This document shows positions 6,642 to 8,496 of a stretch of DNA of 8,496 nucleotides, piece after piece. Both the position numbers and the translations under genes were made by a program. The notes under the pieces were generated by a model. The model saw nothing but the letters and a program-made list of their open reading frames with translations. It ran no database searches and was not told the DNA's origin. The stretch is taken from contig CAOKJI010000053.1 of assembly GCA_948468495.1 (NCBI GenBank), positions 1-8,496 on the forward strand, in the 5' to 3' direction. The DNA comes from an uncultured Dorea sp. GTDB lineage: Bacteria; Bacillota_A; Clostridia; Lachnospirales; Lachnospiraceae. Numbering within the stretch: position 1 is the first letter of the stretch; each line of letters begins with the position of its first letter.

Positions 6642-8360
6642 CTATCCTCTCTCTTCATCATCATGCTCAACCCTTCTTAGTTCAGCAATTTCTTTCTTTT
6701 GTTTCCTTGTACTTACAACATAATATCCACCCAGAGCAGCAGCTACCAGCCACTCAAGAAAATGTAAAATGCAGTTTCTCACATTTTCAACAACGTTATT
6801 GGCTAAAGGTACTTCTTCATCTTCCACTGTTGTAAGCAGCTGTTCATCTTCGCTGTCTGCAGCTTCTGAAAGTTCCTCTTGTTCATCAGTCAAAACCGCA
6901 AGCGGTACCTCTTCGTCTTCCACCTGTATAAGGGTATCGTCTACTGTTGCAAGTGCTGCTGGAGCTGCCGCCGGAACTACTGTCGGCCCGCCTGGTGTCA
7001 CTGCCGGAGCTACATCCGCACCTTCGCCCTCCGGAATGTCGGAACCAGTATCGGTGATGTCAGGCGTCGAAACAAATGAATCACTCATACTTGCATCGCT
7101 CATACTTGCGTCACTCATACTCGCATCGCTCATACTTGCATCGCTCATACTCGCGTCACTCATCGAAGCGTCGCTCATACTTGCATCACTCATGCTCGCG
7201 TCACTCATCGAAGCGTCGCTCATACTTGCATCGCTCATACTCGCGTCACTCATACTTGCGTCACTCATACTCGCATCGCTCATACTTGCATCACTCATGC
7301 TTGCATCACTCATACTTGCATCGCTCATTGAGGCGTCGCTCATTGAGGCGTCACTCATCGAAGCGTCGCTCATACTTGCATCGCTCATACTTGCATCACT
7401 CATGCTCGCGTCACTCATACTTGCATCGCTCATACTTGCATCACTCATGCTTGCGTCACTCATTGAAGCATCGCTCATACTTGCATCGCTCATTGAAGTA
7501 TCGCTCATTGAGGCATCCATGCTATCTTCCAGACTTTCACTCTGTGCCGCACTCTCTAGCGCACTTAAGCTTGCACTATTGCTAGGGTCAATATCTGGAG
7601 TCCTCCCCTTGTACCATTCATACCAGGATAAATATAGCTGCCACCCTTTATCACTACCGAAAAGGTCCCCGATTAAGCCCCCCACATACAAACATTCTCC
7701 ATATTTAGGATCAGTTGGTTTAATCCATAAGATTGGTCTTGCATTATCCCAATCTATCTCTTTATTTTCTGCCAGCATATCTGCCATCATCAAATTCTCA
7801 TCATACAGATTTAGGGCATCCATTATATTTTCAGAAGAAAGCAATGATGACTGCTCCTCATTTTCTGATAACGAATTTGAACCATACTCCTCCATCATAC
7901 TCATATTTTCTGATGAAGACATACTGCTTTCTGTATCATATGTAGAATCCGATCCTATTTCCGTTGAATCCAGCACATCACTCTCCAATGCCGACAACTC
8001 GCTCTCGCTAGTATCAAGGCTATTTCCTTCAGAAAAAATCTCGTCTGTTCTTTCTGACTCGGATTCTAATATCTCACCCTCCGACACTTCCGGTTCGAGT
8101 AATTCCTCATCCTTTACTTCCAATCCCTGTTCGGGCGTTACCTCTTCTGCCTGGATTATCTCCGGGCTTAACATCTCTTCATCGGATTCCAGCATGGATG
8201 TTTCCTTCGGCAATTCGACCACATAGTCTTCCCCGCCGTCATTTGCCTCAATGGTATCCATCTCCTGTGCATATACAACATCGCCGTCCTGGAATATACT
8301 GACTCCGCCAAATGCAACTCCCGCTGCAGCAATACTTTTTACAACTTTCTTTCTGTTCAT
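6642..8360 (-). CDS. Secreted serine-rich repeat surface protein, probable accessory Sec substrate
   Basis: A 572-residue surface protein and the likely cargo of this locus. Order: signal peptide (1 to about 31; MNRKK, then a glycine-containing hydrophobic core AAAGVAFGGVSIF, then a likely cut after VVYA); Glu/Ser-rich acidic region (about 33-200); Trp/Tyr-rich island (about 200-256) that may fold; serine-rich repeat of SMSDA units (about 281-428); Pro/Ala linker (about 450-472); two copies of VEDEEVPLA (480-488 and 512-520); span at about 531-549; basic then acidic tail. Glycines in the signal core are a known accessory Sec feature, but the long N region with a KxYKxGKxW motif is absent. There is no LPXTG, so anchoring is probably by the membrane span. 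It is short for this class. GGAG lies an unusual 15 bases before the ATG, below a riboswitch. Substrate status is inferred from position and repeat type. Confidence 0.9.
   Translation of the reverse strand: MNRKKVVKSIAAAGVAFGGVSIFQDGDVVYAQEMDTIEANDGGEDYVVELPKETSMLESDEEMLSPEIIQAEEVTPEQGLEVKDEELLEPEVSEGEILESESERTDEIFSEGNSLDTSESELSALESDVLDSTEIGSDSTYDTESSMSSSENMSMMEEYGSNSLSENEEQSSLLSSENIMDALNLYDENLMMADMLAENKEIDWDNARPILWIKPTDPKYGECLYVGGLIGDLFGSDKGWQLYLSWYEWYKGRTPDIDPSNSASLSALESAAQSESLEDSMDASMSDTSMSDASMSDASMSDASMSDASMSDASMSDASMSDASMSDASMSDASMSDASMSDASMSDASMSDASMSDASMSDASMSDASMSDASMSDASMSDASMSDASMSDASMSDASMSDASMSDASMSDASMSDASMSDASMSDSFVSTPDITDTGSDIPEGEGADVAPAVTPGGPTVVPAAAPAALATVDDTLIQVEDEEVPLAVLTDEQEELSEAADSEDEQLLTTVEDEEVPLANNVVENVRNCILHFLEWLVAAALGGYYVVSTRKQKKEIAELRRVEHDDEERG
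6645..6654 (-). promoter_or_regulatory. Ribosome binding site of the small membrane gene
   Basis: AGAGAGAGGA on the minus strand, eight bases upstream of the ATG at 6636 and lying over the last codons (GAG AGA GGA) of the adhesin gene. It is the strongest direct evidence that the 50-codon frame is translated. Confidence 0.7.
6801..6923 (-). repeat. Duplicated VEDEEVPLA motif near the adhesin C terminus
   Basis: Two identical nonapeptides, VEDEEVPLA, are encoded at 6897-6923 and 6801-6827, 32 residues apart and separated by an acidic stretch. The DNA copies differ at synonymous positions. The second copy ends about ten residues before the membrane span, where a sortase motif would normally stand. 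From memory, similar acidic DE-x-PLA motifs occur near the C termini of Clostridia surface proteins; their role is not known to me. Confidence 0.8.
7081..7515 (-). repeat. Tandem array of 29 units of 15 bp encoding SMSDA
   Basis: Twenty-nine head-to-tail 15-base units, four per 60 bases with no length change. On the plus strand each follows TC(A/G)CTCAT followed by a seven-base variable half. They encode the pentapeptide S-M-S-D-A with no amino-acid change inside the array. The DNA units differ only at synonymous positions, including exchange of AGY and TCN serine codons (for example CATACTTGC against CATCGAAGC or CATTGAGGC). The serines are presumably the O-glycosylation sites, as in other serine-rich repeat proteins. 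Confidence 0.97.
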
Positions 8361-8375
8361 ACTCTTGTTCTCTTA

Positions 8376-8382
8376 CTCCTCT
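8376..8382 (-). promoter_or_regulatory. Probable ribosome binding site of the surface protein gene
   Basis: AGAGGAG on the minus strand, immediately after the 3' arm of the leader hairpin. The gap to the ATG at 8360 is 15 bases, longer than the usual five to nine. No other start is available in frame because a TAA lies between, so the ATG at 8360 stands. Confidence 0.5.
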
Positions 8383-8409
8383 CTTTGCAAATAACTTACG
8401 GATGCAAAG
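8383..8409 (-). promoter_or_regulatory. Leader hairpin, candidate riboswitch expression platform
   Basis: CUUUGCA (8409-8403) pairs perfectly with UGCAAAG (8389-8383) around a 13-base loop, ending right against the AGAGGAG ribosome binding site. The same CUUUGCA can instead pair with the conserved GCAAAG of the aptamer core (8462-8457), so the two pairings exclude each other. No run of U follows, which argues for control of translation or mRNA stability rather than intrinsic termination. The direction of switching cannot be read from the sequence. Confidence 0.5.
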
Positions 8410-8412
8410 TTT

Positions 8413-8490
8413 CCGGCGGCCGGGCTGGCTTAGCGCAAGCGCCTTAGCCCCCATAGCTTTGCGTCCCGCTGTTTCCAACGGTTTGCTAAT
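8413..8490 (-). ncRNA. GEMM-I (cyclic-di-GMP-I class) riboswitch aptamer
   Basis: Cis-regulatory RNA aptamer binding a cyclic dinucleotide, in the leader of the surface protein gene. Hallmarks in order on the minus strand: AGCAAACC (8487-8480); a six-pair stem CCGUUG/CAGCGG closed by a GAAA tetraloop (8481-8466); the strongly conserved GGGACGCAAAGCUAUGG (core GACGCAAAGC at 8465-8456); a second helix with GGGGGCUAAGG and CUAAGCCAGCC around a short CUUG loop; and the closing CCGGCCGCCG. The tetraloop and the CUAAG internal loop fit the tetraloop-receptor contact of this class. Compared by eye with the Vc2 aptamer, position 20 reads A (8487) instead of G, which may affect c-di-GMP versus cGAMP preference. 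The promoter and the start of the leader lie beyond the right edge of the window. Confidence 0.9.
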
Positions 8491-8496
8491 TTAATT

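Noticed and set aside
6642..6830. LPXTG-type sortase signal in the surface protein
   Set aside because: Searched the last 60 residues; only VPLANN before the span, with no LPxTG, NPxTN or similar pentapeptide.
7081..7515. CRISPR array
   Set aside because: The 15-bp units are directly contiguous, have no unique spacers and are in coding frame.
7076..7585. Second plus-strand frame over the repeats, rich in His, Arg, Ser and Tyr
   Set aside because: Another shadow of the same tandem array in a different frame; composition is implausible for a protein.
6769..8226. Long plus-strand open frame of 485 codons opposite the surface protein
   Set aside because: It is an antisense shadow made open by the 15-bp repeat; the SLILA-type repeats mirror SMSDA, it has no clear ribosome binding site, and the minus-strand frame has signal peptide, repeat and anchor.
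8248..8478. Minus-strand frame of 76 codons over the leader and start of the surface protein gene
   Set aside because: It runs through the riboswitch aptamer and then overlaps the signal-peptide codons in another frame; no gene-like protein features.
1..8496. Glycosyltransferases GtfA/GtfB for the serine-rich repeat
   Set aside because: None found in the window; Asp1 has a glycosyltransferase-like fold but is assigned by its own family features.

Overview
All protein genes I can support lie on the minus strand, so the window reads from right (base 8496) to left (base 1). It is an accessory Sec (SecA2/SecY2) locus with its probable substrate. The organism looks like a low-to-moderate GC Bacillota. 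Clostridia, possibly Lachnospiraceae, is my best guess, from the divergence from streptococcal homologues, the A/G-rich Shine-Dalgarno sites, the TTG start in asp2 and the Clostridia-type acidic-PLA motif in the surface protein. This placement is inference; no rRNA or housekeeping marker is present.

Layout in transcription order: (1) a leader (about 8361-8496) holding a GEMM-I (cyclic-di-GMP-I class) riboswitch aptamer, then a short hairpin beside the ribosome binding site; (2) a 572-residue secreted, very acidic serine-rich repeat protein (6642-8360) with 29 tandem 15-bp units encoding SMSDA, a C-terminal membrane span and no LPXTG; (3) a 50-residue single-span membrane protein (6484-6636) starting five bases after the adhesin stop codon; (4) an intergenic inverted repeat (6439-6472); (5) secY2, asp1, asp2, asp3 and secA2, packed with overlapping ends. 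secA2 runs off the left edge of the window. No stretch over 300 bases lacks a gene.

Working model: the riboswitch senses a cyclic dinucleotide and sets expression of the adhesin-like protein, and possibly of the whole operon. The protein is presumably O-glycosylated in the cytosol on its Ser-rich repeat by glycosyltransferases encoded outside the window, modified and escorted by Asp1-3, driven by SecA2 through SecY2 and kept in the membrane by its C-terminal span. The most interesting points are the riboswitch at the head of an accessory Sec operon (with an A at the position that tunes c-di-GMP versus cGAMP recognition), the small unnamed membrane protein between substrate and translocon, and the compact Met-containing substrate lacking both the long KxYKxGKxW-type signal peptide and a sortase motif.
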